Shown: positions 37,742 to 45,911, counted from the stretch's first letter. The stretch: DNA of 64,000 bases from Lachnoclostridium sp. An169 (GCF_002160525.1 NZ_NFKT01000002.1:124001-188000), one strand, 5' to 3'. The notes: generated by a model not told the origin, from the sequence alone. Numbers and translations are program-made.

Positions 37742-38262
37742 AGGCAAAAACCATCGCGTTCGGCGGTCTTCTGCTTGCTCTGACCGTCGTTTTTATGGCC
37801 CTGGGCAGCCTGATCGAGACGGGGACGCTGTTTCTTCTGGCGGCAGCGTCCTATTTTGTTGGAATTGTGGTAAGAGAATACGGTCTGCGGATGGGAGGCG
37901 CCTTCTATATCGCAGCCGTACTCCTTGGACTTATCACAGCACCGAATAAGTTTTATGTGCTGACGTTTGCGGCCATGGGGCTCTATATCTGGGGGATCGA
38001 GGCTGTGTGGAGGGCTCTGGAAAGGCGGCCTCAGCTTGCACGGCGCAGAACGGTGTTTACGGCTGCCAAGTATGTGATTTTCAATATTATTTATATACCG
38101 GTTGTTCTGATTTTCCGGGATCTGCTCTTTTCCCGGGATCTGTCCGCAGGATTCGTGGCAGGAGTTATTGTTGCCGGCCAGGTGGCTCTGTTCATCTATG
38201 ACCGGGCGTACGACTATGTCCAGATCCATCTGTGGGGCAGGATGCGGGGGAAAATTCTGTGA
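37732..38262 (+). CDS. Integral membrane protein of unknown function
   Basis: A 176-residue protein with about five to six hydrophobic segments ([26 protein letters not shown] first helix, [59 protein letters not shown]). The shape and small loops recall ECF S components, but no ligand-family motif was recognised. ATG 37732 lies 11 bases after GGGAGGAG and overlaps the J-domain gene; GTG 37726 is an alternative start. Gene order DUF5685, J-domain, membrane protein suggests a shared but unknown task. Confidence 0.65.
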   Translation: MHVKAKTIAFGGLLLALTVVFMALGSLIETGTLFLLAAASYFVGIVVREYGLRMGGAFYIAAVLLGLITAPNKFYVLTFAAMGLYIWGIEAVWRALERRPQLARRRTVFTAAKYVIFNIIYIPVVLIFRDLLFSRDLSAGFVAGVIVAGQVALFIYDRAYDYVQIHLWGRMRGKIL

Positions 38263-38328
38263 TGCAGGAGTGAGGCGCGAAGATTCTGCATAAGGATGCC
38301 CCTGGGCAGTTTTTCGGGCAAAAGGAAA

Positions 38329-38348
38329 GAGTCACATTGCTGTGACTC
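38329..38348. other. Short hairpin after the membrane-protein gene
   Basis: GAGTCACA TTGC TGTGACTC is an 8-bp perfect stem. No T-run follows on the plus strand; on the minus strand it is followed by TTTCCTTTTG. Weak terminator at best. Confidence 0.35.
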
Positions 38349-38485
38349 AAAAGGGGGAAAAAGTTTATGAAAAAGTGTTCTCTTCTTAAGAACAATTATA
38401 GTATATAAAGAAGTTGTGTAAAAAGTGTGATGAAGATTTGAATGGATTATGAATAAAAGGATAAAAAAATGTGAAGAGGTATACA

Positions 38486-38986
38486 ATGCAGAAAGTGATT
38501 GTGATCGGATGCCCCGGAGCGGGGAAAAGCACATTCGCCAGGAAGCTCCGTGACATAACGGGGCTTCCGCTGTTTTATCTGGATATGATCTGGCACAGGA
38601 GCGACGGGACGCATATCTCCCCGGAGGAGTTTGATGCCCGTCTGGAAGAACTGCTCTTAAAAGAAAAATGGATTATTGACGGGAATTATCTCCGGACGCT
38701 TGATGTGCGGCTTGAGGCGTGCGATACCGTGTTCTTTCTCGATTATCCTCTGGATGTCTGCCTGGAAGGGGCGCGTTCGCGGATCGGGAAGAAACGGGAG
38801 GATCTGCCATGGGTGGAGGAGGAATTCGATGAAGAGTTCAGACAGTGGATCATGGATTTCCCGAAAGACCAGCTCCCGCAGATGTATGAACTGGTGAGAC
38901 AGTACAGCGGGACGAAAGAAGTGCATATCCTGCACTCCAGGGAAGAGGCAAAGAAGCATCTGGAGCTGGCTGCCCTGAAAAAATAA
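38486..38986 (+). CDS. P-loop NTPase, FlaR/adenylate-kinase-like
   Basis: A 166-residue protein with Walker A GCPGAGKST at residues 7-15, then LPLFYLDMIWHRSDG, IIDGNYLRTLDVRLEACDTVFFLDYP and an Arg-rich lid (RSRIGKKREDLPW). This matches small kinases annotated as DNA topology modulation protein FlaR, which look like adenylate kinase relatives; the true substrate is unknown. ATG 38486 follows AGAGG by 7 bases. Its stop codon lies inside the left copy of the duplicated ribU leader, so before the insertion it directly preceded the riboswitch. Confidence 0.78.
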   Translation: MQKVIVIGCPGAGKSTFARKLRDITGLPLFYLDMIWHRSDGTHISPEEFDARLEELLLKEKWIIDGNYLRTLDVRLEACDTVFFLDYPLDVCLEGARSRIGKKREDLPWVEEEFDEEFRQWIMDFPKDQLPQMYELVRQYSGTKEVHILHSREEAKKHLELAALKK

Positions 38987-39075
38987 AATTTCAAAAATCC
39001 CGAAAAACCCCTTGAAATCGCGCTTATAAAGAGTTATATTAATATGCAGAAAAAGTGATTGATCTTCGGGGTCGG
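38977..39075 (+). repeat. Left copy of the 98-bp ribU leader repeat (possible att site)
   Basis: Matches 41037-41134 with one substitution and one single-base gap. It holds a full promoter (TTGAAA 39012-39017, 17-base spacer, TATATT 39035-39040) and the first bases of the FMN aptamer up to CTTCGGGGTCGG, then diverges, so the aptamer is cut off here. With the right copy it bounds a foreign-looking segment. Confidence 0.9.
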
Positions 39076-39147
39076 AAATAAGTTCATAAATCAGAGAATC
39101 CCGGAAATACGCCGTTTGCAGGCGTCTTAGAAGTGAAAAAAGGTCGG

Positions 39148-39161
39148 TTTTACGACAAATG
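39148..39161 (+). repeat. Left TTTACGACAAATGA motif
   Basis: Identical 14-mer to 40989-41002 near the other end of the inserted segment. Position inside both ends fits an integrase arm-binding or excision-related site; this is inference. Confidence 0.55.
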
Positions 39162-39252
39162 AAATAAAAAGCAGATCAGAAGAGCTCTGTAAAAGAAATA
39201 CCTCGTCCTTGTGGCGGGGTACTTTTAAATTATAGATGTATAGCGGTAGATA

Positions 39253-39264
39253 CTCTGGTATAAT
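39253..39264 (+). promoter_or_regulatory. Extended -10 promoter of the inserted ATPase gene
   Basis: TGG directly before TATAAT (39259-39264) forms an extended -10 element; no good -35 is seen. A weak hairpin (TACCTCGTC...GGCGGGGTA, about 39210-39223) lies upstream and may stop read-through from the duplicated ribU promoter. Confidence 0.55.
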
Positions 39265-39305
39265 AAAGAAACATGGAAGTTTTAAATCAGATCAGGAGGA
39301 AACAG

Positions 39306-40661
39306 ATGTACCTTAAAAGAAAGATATATGACAGGCTTGTACAGTGGAAAGATAATGCTGACCACAGTACGCTTGAGGTCAACGGCGCCAGACAGGTTGG
39401 CAAGACATATCTGATCAATAAATTTGCGGACGAAAATTTTGCACATAAAATATACGTTAATCTGTTTGAACTGAGCGGCAAACAGTTCATGGAGTGTTAT
39501 AAGCAGGCTACACAATGGCAGCCGGGGGAGAAAAGACCGGAACATCCCCTGCATGATGCCTTTCATCTGTATGAACCGGATTTTCAGGATACAGATGATA
39601 CAGTTATTATCATTGACGAGATTCAGGAGTCAGCGGAGATTTATAATCGGATCAGAGAGTTTACAAGACAGTTTCAGTGTCATTTTATTGTGACAGGGAG
39701 TTATCTGGGCAGAGTGTATGAACCGGAGTTCCGGTTTTCAAGCGGAGATGTGACAAAGCTTACGATCTATACGATGTCATTTGAAGAATTTTTGGAAGCA
39801 TACGACACAGAGATTTATGAAAAGTATATGCAGATAACAGGTACGGTACAGGAAGATTCTCTCTATGACAAGCTGAAAGCAATCTATGATACTTACTGTC
39901 AGGTGGGCGGCTATCCGAAAGTCGTACAAACATATCTGGAATCAAAAGATATACAGAAAGCACAGGGCGAACTCGTTAAGATCATTGACACATTTACAAA
40001 TGAATCAATCCGATATTTTACAGATATTTTAGACAACAGAGTCTTTACTCAGATTTTCCTTTCTATATGCAGGATACTGAACCGTGAGAAAAAGGGTCTT
40101 GCTGAAGACAGTATCAGCGAGGAACTTCAGAAGATCGTCACAAGAGACTACTCAAGTAATATAACAAAAGCAGCTTGTAACAGAGCGATAAGTTGGCTTT
40201 ATTTCTCCGGGATCATTGGTTTTTGTGCTAAGATAACTGAACTGGATATCATGGATTTTAAATCGGCGAGCAGGTGCTATTTTATGGATCTGGGGGTAGC
40301 GAATTATTATTTGAAGCGGACAGGTACAGACGAGCGTGCTCTGAACGGAACACTCAATGAAAATTATGTGTTTATTAATCTAAAGAAAAGGCAGGATTTC
40401 CCGCCGGAGATTGCTTTTGAAACGCCTGCTTTTGCAACATATAAAGGCGGTGAAATAGATTTTGTCGTTCAGAGTTTAGAAAGAAACAGGCGTTATCTGG
40501 TGGAAGTGAAGACCGGAAGAGGAAAAGCTGAAACCGCGTTGAAAGCACTGCAGTCAGGAAAGGCGGACCGGCTTCTGTATCTGAAAGGAAATACTAAGGG
40601 GGGAGAAGATGGTAAAATTATAACAGTCCCGATTTATATGTTGGAGAGATATAAGTTTTGA
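39306..40661 (+). CDS. AAA ATPase with DUF4143 domain
   Basis: A 451-residue protein. Walker A is GARQVGKTYLINKF (about residues 22-35), Walker B TVIIIDEIQESAEIYNRIREF. The C-terminal DUF4143-type part (about 210-440) ends with GGEIDFVVQSLERNRRYLVEVKTGRGKAETAL, a D...E-x-K pattern of PD-(D/E)XK nuclease-like folds. Members are common accessory genes in gut anaerobes with no settled function. ATG 39306 has AGGAGG 8 bases before. It is the only intact gene between the two copies of the ribU leader, next to an integrase remnant, so it is likely horizontally acquired cargo. Confidence 0.85.
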   Translation: MYLKRKIYDRLVQWKDNADHSTLEVNGARQVGKTYLINKFADENFAHKIYVNLFELSGKQFMECYKQATQWQPGEKRPEHPLHDAFHLYEPDFQDTDDTVIIIDEIQESAEIYNRIREFTRQFQCHFIVTGSYLGRVYEPEFRFSSGDVTKLTIYTMSFEEFLEAYDTEIYEKYMQITGTVQEDSLYDKLKAIYDTYCQVGGYPKVVQTYLESKDIQKAQGELVKIIDTFTNESIRYFTDILDNRVFTQIFLSICRILNREKKGLAEDSISEELQKIVTRDYSSNITKAACNRAISWLYFSGIIGFCAKITELDIMDFKSASRCYFMDLGVANYYLKRTGTDERALNGTLNENYVFINLKKRQDFPPEIAFETPAFATYKGGEIDFVVQSLERNRRYLVEVKTGRGKAETALKALQSGKADRLLYLKGNTKGGEDGKIITVPIYMLERYKF

Positions 40662-40686
40662 GGTATCAATAATAAAAGCAATACAG

Positions 40687-40721
40687 AACCCTCTGGAAGA
40701 ACGGATTTCCAGAGGGTTTTT
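40687..40721 (+). terminator. Strong intrinsic terminator
   Basis: AACCCTCTGGAA (40687-40698) pairs with TTCCAGAGGGTT followed by TTT; loop 8 bases. It ends the ATPase transcript. Confidence 0.9.
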
Positions 40722-40776
40722 CATATATCAACTATTAGAATAAGAAAGATTAAGGAGCTAAAAAGAATGAATTATT

Positions 40777-41016
40777 ATGAAAGAACTCAGGAAAGAGCGT
40801 CTGAAACGTCCATCTACAGTAGAAGTGGACCTGAGTCCCATGGTGTATATCATGGGGCACGTAGATGCAAAGAGAATCTAGAAGACATACGATCATGTGA
40901 ATCTGAAGCGTGTCAGGAATCAGATGCAGAAACTCAATCATAAAAAACAGATGACAAAGAGGAAACAACGGGATAAATGTACGCTGAATTTACGACAAAT
41001 GACTGTCGTAAAATAG
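40777..41016 (+). pseudogene. Remnant of a tyrosine recombinase (integrase) C-terminus
   Basis: Read in one frame from ATG 40777, the product contains VYIMGHVDAKRI, an in-frame TAG (40879-40881), then KTYDHVNLKRVRNQMQKL. This matches the end of phage-type tyrosine integrases, where M-G-H-x-D-x-x-T-T...Y-x-H-V holds the catalytic His and the nucleophilic Tyr. The Tyr (in KTYDHV) is present, but the Arg boxes and most of the protein are missing and the TAG breaks the frame. It is therefore non-functional and marks an old integration event. It sits just inside the right copy of the ribU leader repeat. Confidence 0.7.
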
Positions 41017-41030
41017 GATTTTACGACAAT
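40989..41030 (+). repeat. Cluster of TTTACGACA motifs at the right end of the insertion
   Basis: TTTACGACA (40989-40997), its inverse TGTCGTAAA (41004-41012), and TTTTACGACA (41019-41028) lie within 40 bases; the first two make a perfect 9-bp hairpin. The 14-mer at 40989-41002 is identical to 39148-39161 at the left end. Confidence 0.6.
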
Positions 41031-41036
41031 CAGTGA

Positions 41037-41134
41037 GAAAAAATAAATTTCAAAAATTCCGAAAAACCCCTTGAAATCGCGCTTATAAAGAGTTATATTA
41101 ATATGCAGAAAAAGTGATTGATCTTCGGGGTCGG
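41037..41134 (+). repeat. Right copy of the ribU leader repeat with active promoter
   Basis: Carries TTGAAA (41071-41076), 17-base spacer and TATATT (41094-41099), and runs into the complete FMN aptamer. This is the copy that should drive ribU. See the left copy at 38977 for the comparison. Confidence 0.9.
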
Positions 41135-41248
41135 GTGCAAGTCCCAACCGGCGGTATAGTCCGCGACCCGCTGTTTCAGCGGCTGAACCGGTGACTTTCT
41201 TCAGAAGGAATTCCGGTACCGACAGTATAGTCTGGATGAGAGAAGAGA
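41120..41248 (+). promoter_or_regulatory. FMN riboswitch (RFN element)
   Basis: Conserved RFN elements in order: GGGGTCGGGTGCAAGTCCC, ACCGGCGGTATAGTCCGCGA, a variable P3/P4 arm, CCGGTGACTTTC...AATTCCGGTACCGACAGTATAGTC and TGGATGAGAGAAGA; TCTTC and GAAGA close P1. It binds flavin mononucleotide and lowers downstream expression when FMN is high. The terminator at 41303 is the likely expression platform. Confidence 0.96.
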
Positions 41249-41302
41249 TTCATATCTGCCGGAATCAGAGGATTCGGCAGTGGTTCATTGAAGAGAGTTC
41301 AT

Positions 41303-41333
41303 GCCCCGGACAAAAAAGGTCCGGGGCTTTTTT
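41303..41333 (+). terminator. Riboswitch-controlled terminator
   Basis: GCCCCGGAC (41303-41311) pairs with GTCCGGGGC (41319-41327) followed by six T. A preceding hairpin (CTGCCGGAATC...GATTCGGCAG, about 41257-41281) may be part of the switch between anti-terminator and terminator. Confidence 0.88.
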
Positions 41334-41464
41334 CTGTCATTAACATACGAAACATCAGGTATGCCAGTGTCAGAACAGAAGTTCTTTGATGATGGGATTT
41401 CAGGGAAGATTGCCTTTTTCAGAAACAATAAACCGCCCAGATGCGGAAGAAAAAGGAGAGAACA

Positions 41465-42025
41465 ATGATGACAGAAGGACAGATGGCTGTAAACAGCGGA
41501 AGAACAATGAAGATGGTAAAAATGGCGGCAATGGTGGCGATCTCGGTGGTGCTTGTCTACCTGATCCATTTCCCGATTTTTCCGGCAGTAGCATTTCTTG
41601 AGTATGATCCGGCAGATATTCCGATTCTTATCGGGACGTTTGCGTTCGGACCGCTTGCGGGGCTTGTGCTGACGGTAGTAACATCGGTAGTCCAGGGGCT
41701 GACTGTAAGTGCATCAAGCGGTCTGTACGGTATACTGATGCATGTGATTGCTACCGGTGTGCTTGTGACAGTTTCCGGAACCATATACAGCAGAAAGAAA
41801 ACAAGAGTGAGGGCGGTCATTGCCCTTGTATGCGGTATGGCGGCCATGGCAGTTGTCATGATGGGTGCCAATATGGTGATTACGCCGCTGTTTATGGGCG
41901 TTCCTGCGATTACAGTGTGGCAGCTGATGCCGTTTATTGTCGGGTTCAATGTAATTAAGGCAGGAATCAACGGGGCAGTTACATTTATTGTATATAAGAG
42001 AATTGCCAATTTCCTGAGGAAATAA
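41465..42025 (+). CDS. ribU: Riboflavin ECF transporter S component RibU
   Basis: A 186-residue membrane protein with six hydrophobic segments. FPIFPAVAFLEYDPADIPILIGTFAFGPLAGL and the SSGLYGILMHVIATG stretch are typical of RibU. It binds riboflavin and works with a shared energy-coupling module encoded elsewhere. The FMN riboswitch directly upstream supports the assignment independently. Start ATG at 41465 follows AAAGGAGAG; the ATG at 41468 is equally possible and 41441 lacks a ribosome binding site. Confidence 0.95.
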   Translation: MMTEGQMAVNSGRTMKMVKMAAMVAISVVLVYLIHFPIFPAVAFLEYDPADIPILIGTFAFGPLAGLVLTVVTSVVQGLTVSASSGLYGILMHVIATGVLVTVSGTIYSRKKTRVRAVIALVCGMAAMAVVMMGANMVITPLFMGVPAITVWQLMPFIVGFNVIKAGINGAVTFIVYKRIANFLRK

Positions 42026-42054
42026 GACTTGTGCAGACATCGGCTGTGCTGAGG

Positions 42055-42090
42055 ATGCCCGGATGTGGAGGATGTTCCAGATCCGGGCAT
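42055..42090 (+). terminator. Terminator after ribU
   Basis: ATGCCCGGAT (42055-42064) pairs perfectly with ATCCGGGCAT (42081-42090), followed by TTATTGCGTT. The remaining bases to 42216 show nothing further that I can name. Confidence 0.7.
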
Positions 42091-42216
42091 TTATTGCGTT
42101 CTGCTTCCGGGCAGAAGAATGGCTTTTGGGCAATAGGGGAAGCATAGACGGATGTTTGGCAGAGGTAAGAAAAGCTTCCGGATTTTGAGAAAGAAAAAAG
42201 AAATGAAATAAAAAAG

Positions 42217-42245
42217 TTGACAGATCTGGAAATTTGTATTAGAAT
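42217..42245 (+). promoter_or_regulatory. Sigma-A promoter of the SleB-like hydrolase gene
   Basis: TTGACA (42217-42222), 17-base spacer, TAGAAT (42240-42245), leaving a leader of about 100 bases before the ATG at 42350. Confidence 0.8.
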
Positions 42246-42349
42246 AGCCTCCGTAACATTTTTGTAATATCTGTAATAGTTTTGAAAATTTCACATATAT
42301 TTCATAATGTGATTGTAAAGATATTGCAATAAGTTCAGAGGAGGAGTAT

Positions 42350-42994
42350 ATGATACAACATAAAAACAGGCGGATTCTTATGGCCATATATGCCGCCGCA
42401 GTCAGTATGACTGTTCTGACCGGTTTTACCAGTCTGGCCATGGAGCAGGACACAGCAGGGGTGATCGTTTCCTCTGCACAGGAGAGGGCAGAAGAATGGG
42501 ACTTTGCAGATACGGCAGAGCAGATTCATGCGTCAGTCGTTCTGGATATGAAGGATGCTGCGCAGGAAGCACAGCAGGCATATATCGAGAAAGTTGAGGA
42601 AGAAAGAAGAGCTGCCGAGGAGGCGGAGCGCCTTGCCCGGGAGAAAGCTGCCGAGGAAGCGAGAATGGCAGATCAGAGACTGCTTGCGGCGCTGATTTTC
42701 TGCGAGGCGGGCAACCAGCCTTATGAGGGGCAGGTCGCAGTTGGAGCGGTGGTTATGAACCGGATAAACAGCGGATCTTATCCGAACACAATCCGGGAAG
42801 TGATCTACCAGTCCGGACAGTTCGGACCGGCGATGACCGGATGGCTGGATTCTGTTCTGGCAAAAGGCGGGTATACGGATTCCGCCATGCAGGCAGCAGC
42901 AGACGCCATGGCGGGAAGCAATCCTGTAGGGGACTGCCTGTACTTTGGAAACGGAAACTGGGGACTGAAAATCGGGGATCACTATTTTCACTGA
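42350..42994 (+). CDS. SleB-like cell wall hydrolase
   Basis: A 214-residue secreted or membrane-anchored protein: N-terminal hydrophobic segment (about 9-30), an Ala/Glu-rich coiled coil (about 75-108), and a C-terminal Hydrolase_2 domain (110-214) with ALIFCEAGNQPYEGQVAVGAVVMNRINSGSYPNTIREVIYQ. The Glu in FCEAG is the expected catalytic residue. The family includes the spore-cortex lytic enzyme SleB and general peptidoglycan hydrolases. No peptidoglycan-binding domain and no ypeB gene are present, so a vegetative wall role is as likely as germination. Confidence 0.88.
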   Translation: MIQHKNRRILMAIYAAAVSMTVLTGFTSLAMEQDTAGVIVSSAQERAEEWDFADTAEQIHASVVLDMKDAAQEAQQAYIEKVEEERRAAEEAERLAREKAAEEARMADQRLLAALIFCEAGNQPYEGQVAVGAVVMNRINSGSYPNTIREVIYQSGQFGPAMTGWLDSVLAKGGYTDSAMQAAADAMAGSNPVGDCLYFGNGNWGLKIGDHYFH

Positions 42995-43029
42995 ATCATC
43001 GGCCTGTGCTGATGGGGGAAAGAAAAGAG

Positions 43030-43533
43030 ATGAAGAACACTATGGAAATTCGAATAAGAGAGTACCGCCGGGAGGATACAGAAGAAGCCGTTCTGATCTG
43101 GAATCAGGTGGTGGAGGACGGTGTGGCATTTCCGCAGCTGGAGCTGCTGAATGAAGAGACCGGGAGAGCATTTTTTGAGGAACAGTCATTTACGGGACTT
43201 GCCTGCGATGTCACGACGGGAGAAGTCGTCGGGCTTTATATCCTACATCCCAACAACGTAGGGCGGTGCGGGCACATCTGCAATGCAAGTTACGCAGTAC
43301 GCAGGGATATGAGGGGACAGCATATCGGGGAACAGCTTGTAGGGCACTGCATGGAGAAGGGAAAAGAACTGGGATTCCGTATTCTGCAGTTTAACGCAGT
43401 TGTGAAAAGCAATACATATGCCCTCAGGCTGTATGAAAAGCTCGGGTTTGTGAGACTGGGGACAATCCCCGGCGGATTCCGGATGAAGGACGGAACCTAT
43501 GAGGACATTATTCCTCATTATCATATTTTATAG
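43030..43533 (+). CDS. GNAT family N-acetyltransferase
   Basis: A 167-residue single-domain acetyltransferase. ASYAVRRDMRGQHIGEQLVGHCMEKGKELGF holds the acetyl-CoA pyrophosphate loop (R-x-x-G-Q-x-I/G-x) and FNAVVKSNTYALRLYEKLGFVRLGTIPGGFRMKDG is the classical GNAT end, close to phosphinothricin/amine acetyltransferases. The substrate is unknown. The open frame reaches back to 42841 inside the hydrolase gene, but the domain starts near MEIRIREYR, so ATG 43030 or 43042 is the real start; no strong ribosome binding site separates them. Confidence 0.85.
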   Translation: MKNTMEIRIREYRREDTEEAVLIWNQVVEDGVAFPQLELLNEETGRAFFEEQSFTGLACDVTTGEVVGLYILHPNNVGRCGHICNASYAVRRDMRGQHIGEQLVGHCMEKGKELGFRILQFNAVVKSNTYALRLYEKLGFVRLGTIPGGFRMKDGTYEDIIPHYHIL

Positions 43534-43542
43534 ATTCCATGG

Positions 43543-43593
43543 AAAAGGGATGCAGCACAAAGCAGGTAACTGTTCGTGCGGCATCCCTTTTTT
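43543..43593. terminator. Bidirectional terminator between GNAT and topB
   Basis: AAAAGGGATGC (43543-43553) pairs with GCATCCCTTTT (43581-43591), flanked by A- and T-runs, with an inner GCAC/GTGC extension. It serves the convergent GNAT and topoisomerase genes. Confidence 0.85.
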
Positions 43594-43602
43594 ACTTTAC
43601 AT

Positions 43603-45879
43603 TTACAGTTTGATCTTCCCCAGTGCCTCGGCAAATGCGTTGTTCACCGGTTCCTTTGCCTCCCGGGCCTGTTTCTTCATATAATTTGCCACATCCCGCT
43701 TGTTGGCTCCCCGTCCTTCTTTGTTCTTCCGCTCCTGGAAAGCGGACAGTTTCTCCTTGTGGCCGCAGGAGCAGACAAACCGCTGGGCGTCGCCTTTTCC
43801 AACCAGCTCCATCTTCTTGTGGCAGACCGGGCAGCGGGCGTTGGTATGGCGGGAGATGGTTTCCCGATAACCGCATTCCCGGTCCTGGCAGACCAGCATC
43901 TTTCCGTGTTTTCCGTTGACCTCCAGCATGAATTTTCCGCACTGGGGGCATTTGTGGCGGGTCATGTTATCGTGGCGGAAGGTGCCGTCTGCATCTTTGA
44001 TCTTCCGGATCAGGCTGCGGGTGTAGTCTTCGATCTCCGCCATGAATTTTCTGTCGGATTCTTTTCCGCGGGCAATGGCCTGCAGACGGAGTTCCCACTG
44101 GGCGGTGAGCTCCGGACTTTTGAGATCTGCGGGAACAAGGGAAAGGAGCTGTTTCCCCTTGGACGTGATGTGGATCTCATTTCCCTTTTTCTCCATGAGA
44201 AAACTGTTGAACAGTTTCTCTATAATATCAGCCCTTGTGGCAACAGTGCCAAGTCCTCCGGTTTCACCCAGTGTGCGGACGAGCGTCCTGTCCCTGTGTT
44301 CCAGATAGCGGACCGGATTTTCCATGGCAGCGATCAGAGTTCCCTCAGTAAAATAAGCCGGCGGTTTTGTTTTCCCCTCCGTGATGGAGAGGGAGGAGAC
44401 GGTCAGCTCATCCCCTTCCTTCAGATCCGGAAGAGCTGTCTGGGAACCGCCCGGACTTCCATATCCTTCATCGCTCTCGTCTTCCTCCAGGGTGTCTGCA
44501 GCAAAACTGCTGTCCGCGTACACGTCCCGCCATCCGGCTGAGCGGATCACATTCCCGCGGGCATGGAAGACAGCAGCGTTCTGAGTGCCATCAGAGGAAG
44601 AGGATCTGCCGGCAGCTTTTCCGCCGTGTCCGCTGTCTGTCCGGAACTGTGCGGTCAGCGATGTCTCCTCGTACTCACATGCGGGGGAGAGCACGGCGAG
44701 GAAGCGGCGGACGACCATATCGTAGATCTTCCGCTCATCGCTGCTCATATGTTCCAGCTGAACAAACTGTTCTGTGGGGATAATGGCGTGGTGGTCCGAT
44801 ACCTTTGTGTTGTCCACAAACGATTTGCCGGGGCGGATCTCCTGCATGGATAAGCGGGCTGCGCATTTCCGGTAGGGACCCACAGCACATGCTTTCAGGC
44901 GCTCTTTAAGTGTCCCTACGATATCTGTGGTAAGATACCGGGAGTCTGTCCTGGGATAGGTCAGAACCTTGTGGTTCTCATACAGGCGCTGCATGATGTT
45001 GAGCGTCTCCTTGGCGGAAAAGCCATACCGCTGGTTCGCCTCGCGCTGGAGGGCTGTGAGGTCATAGAGAGCCGGCGAAAATGTTTTCTTCGCCTTTTTT
45101 CTGACTTCGGTGATGTGAAGTTTCGGACCGGCGCTGTCCCTGACCGCCTCAATCCGTTTCCGGTCAAAGGTGCGCCCGGAATTTGTCTTCGGGTCTGCCC
45201 AGGTAAATGTAACGCCTCCTGCCACTGCCCTCAGACCGTAATAGGTCTCCGGGCGGAAACGGCGGATCTCCTCCTCTCTTGCGGCGATCATTGCCAGAGT
45301 AGGCGTCTGGACCCTTCCGCAGGAGAGCTGGGCATTGTATTTGCAGGTCAGGGCACGGGTGGCGTTGATGCCCACCACCCAGTCTGACTCTGCCCGCGCC
45401 ACAGCGGCATGATAGAGATTGTCATAGTCCCTTCCGGGCCGCAGATGTGCGAATCCCTCGCGGATGGCTTTGTCCGTGACGGAAGAGATCCACAGTCGTT
45501 TCAGCGGCTTTTTATTTCCTGCCTTATCCAGAATCCATCGCGCCACAAGTTCTCCCTCTCTCCCCGCATCTGTGGCGATGACGATATCAGAGATATCTTT
45601 CCGGAAAATCTGTTCCCGGACCGCCTGATACTGGCGGGATGTCTGCCGGATTACCACCAGTTTCCAGTGTTCGGGAAGCATGGGAAGTGTGTCCATACTC
45701 CATGTCTTATACTGTTCCCCGTATTCTTCCGGATCAGCCAGAGTGACAAGGTGCCCCAGCGCCCAGGTGACAACGTAATCCTTTCCTTCCATATAGGAAG
45801 AGGTTTTCTTCCCGCAGCCGAGGACACGGGCGATATCCCTCGCCACGGAGGGCTTTTCTGCGATTACAAGATGCTTCAT
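43603..45879 (-). CDS. topB: DNA topoisomerase III
   Basis: A 758-residue type IA topoisomerase. The Toprim domain has IAEKPSVARDIARVLG and ATDAGREGELVARW (metal-binding D-x-D-like acidic residues), and the active-site region has KVLTYPRTDSRYLT with the nucleophilic Tyr. The C-terminus carries two Cys4 zinc fingers (CPQCGKFM...CQDRECG and CPVCHKKM...CSCG). It relaxes negative supercoils and resolves replication or recombination intermediates. Start ATG 45879 follows AAAGGAG. A small acidic insert near residues 455-510 (AADTLEEDESDEGYGSPGG) looks like a lineage-specific loop. Confidence 0.94.
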   Translation of the reverse strand: MKHLVIAEKPSVARDIARVLGCGKKTSSYMEGKDYVVTWALGHLVTLADPEEYGEQYKTWSMDTLPMLPEHWKLVVIRQTSRQYQAVREQIFRKDISDIVIATDAGREGELVARWILDKAGNKKPLKRLWISSVTDKAIREGFAHLRPGRDYDNLYHAAVARAESDWVVGINATRALTCKYNAQLSCGRVQTPTLAMIAAREEEIRRFRPETYYGLRAVAGGVTFTWADPKTNSGRTFDRKRIEAVRDSAGPKLHITEVRKKAKKTFSPALYDLTALQREANQRYGFSAKETLNIMQRLYENHKVLTYPRTDSRYLTTDIVGTLKERLKACAVGPYRKCAARLSMQEIRPGKSFVDNTKVSDHHAIIPTEQFVQLEHMSSDERKIYDMVVRRFLAVLSPACEYEETSLTAQFRTDSGHGGKAAGRSSSSDGTQNAAVFHARGNVIRSAGWRDVYADSSFAADTLEEDESDEGYGSPGGSQTALPDLKEGDELTVSSLSITEGKTKPPAYFTEGTLIAAMENPVRYLEHRDRTLVRTLGETGGLGTVATRADIIEKLFNSFLMEKKGNEIHITSKGKQLLSLVPADLKSPELTAQWELRLQAIARGKESDRKFMAEIEDYTRSLIRKIKDADGTFRHDNMTRHKCPQCGKFMLEVNGKHGKMLVCQDRECGYRETISRHTNARCPVCHKKMELVGKGDAQRFVCSCGHKEKLSAFQERKNKEGRGANKRDVANYMKKQAREAKEPVNNAFAEALGKIKL

Positions 45880-45911
45880 ATTAAAAATTTCTCCTTTATA
45901 CACTTATGCGC

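Noticed and set aside
40740..40945. Separate small gene starting at ATG 40768 (MNYYERTQERA)
   Set aside because: This is another frame of the integrase remnant; the frame from 40777 shows the recombinase motif, so the region is read as a pseudogene.
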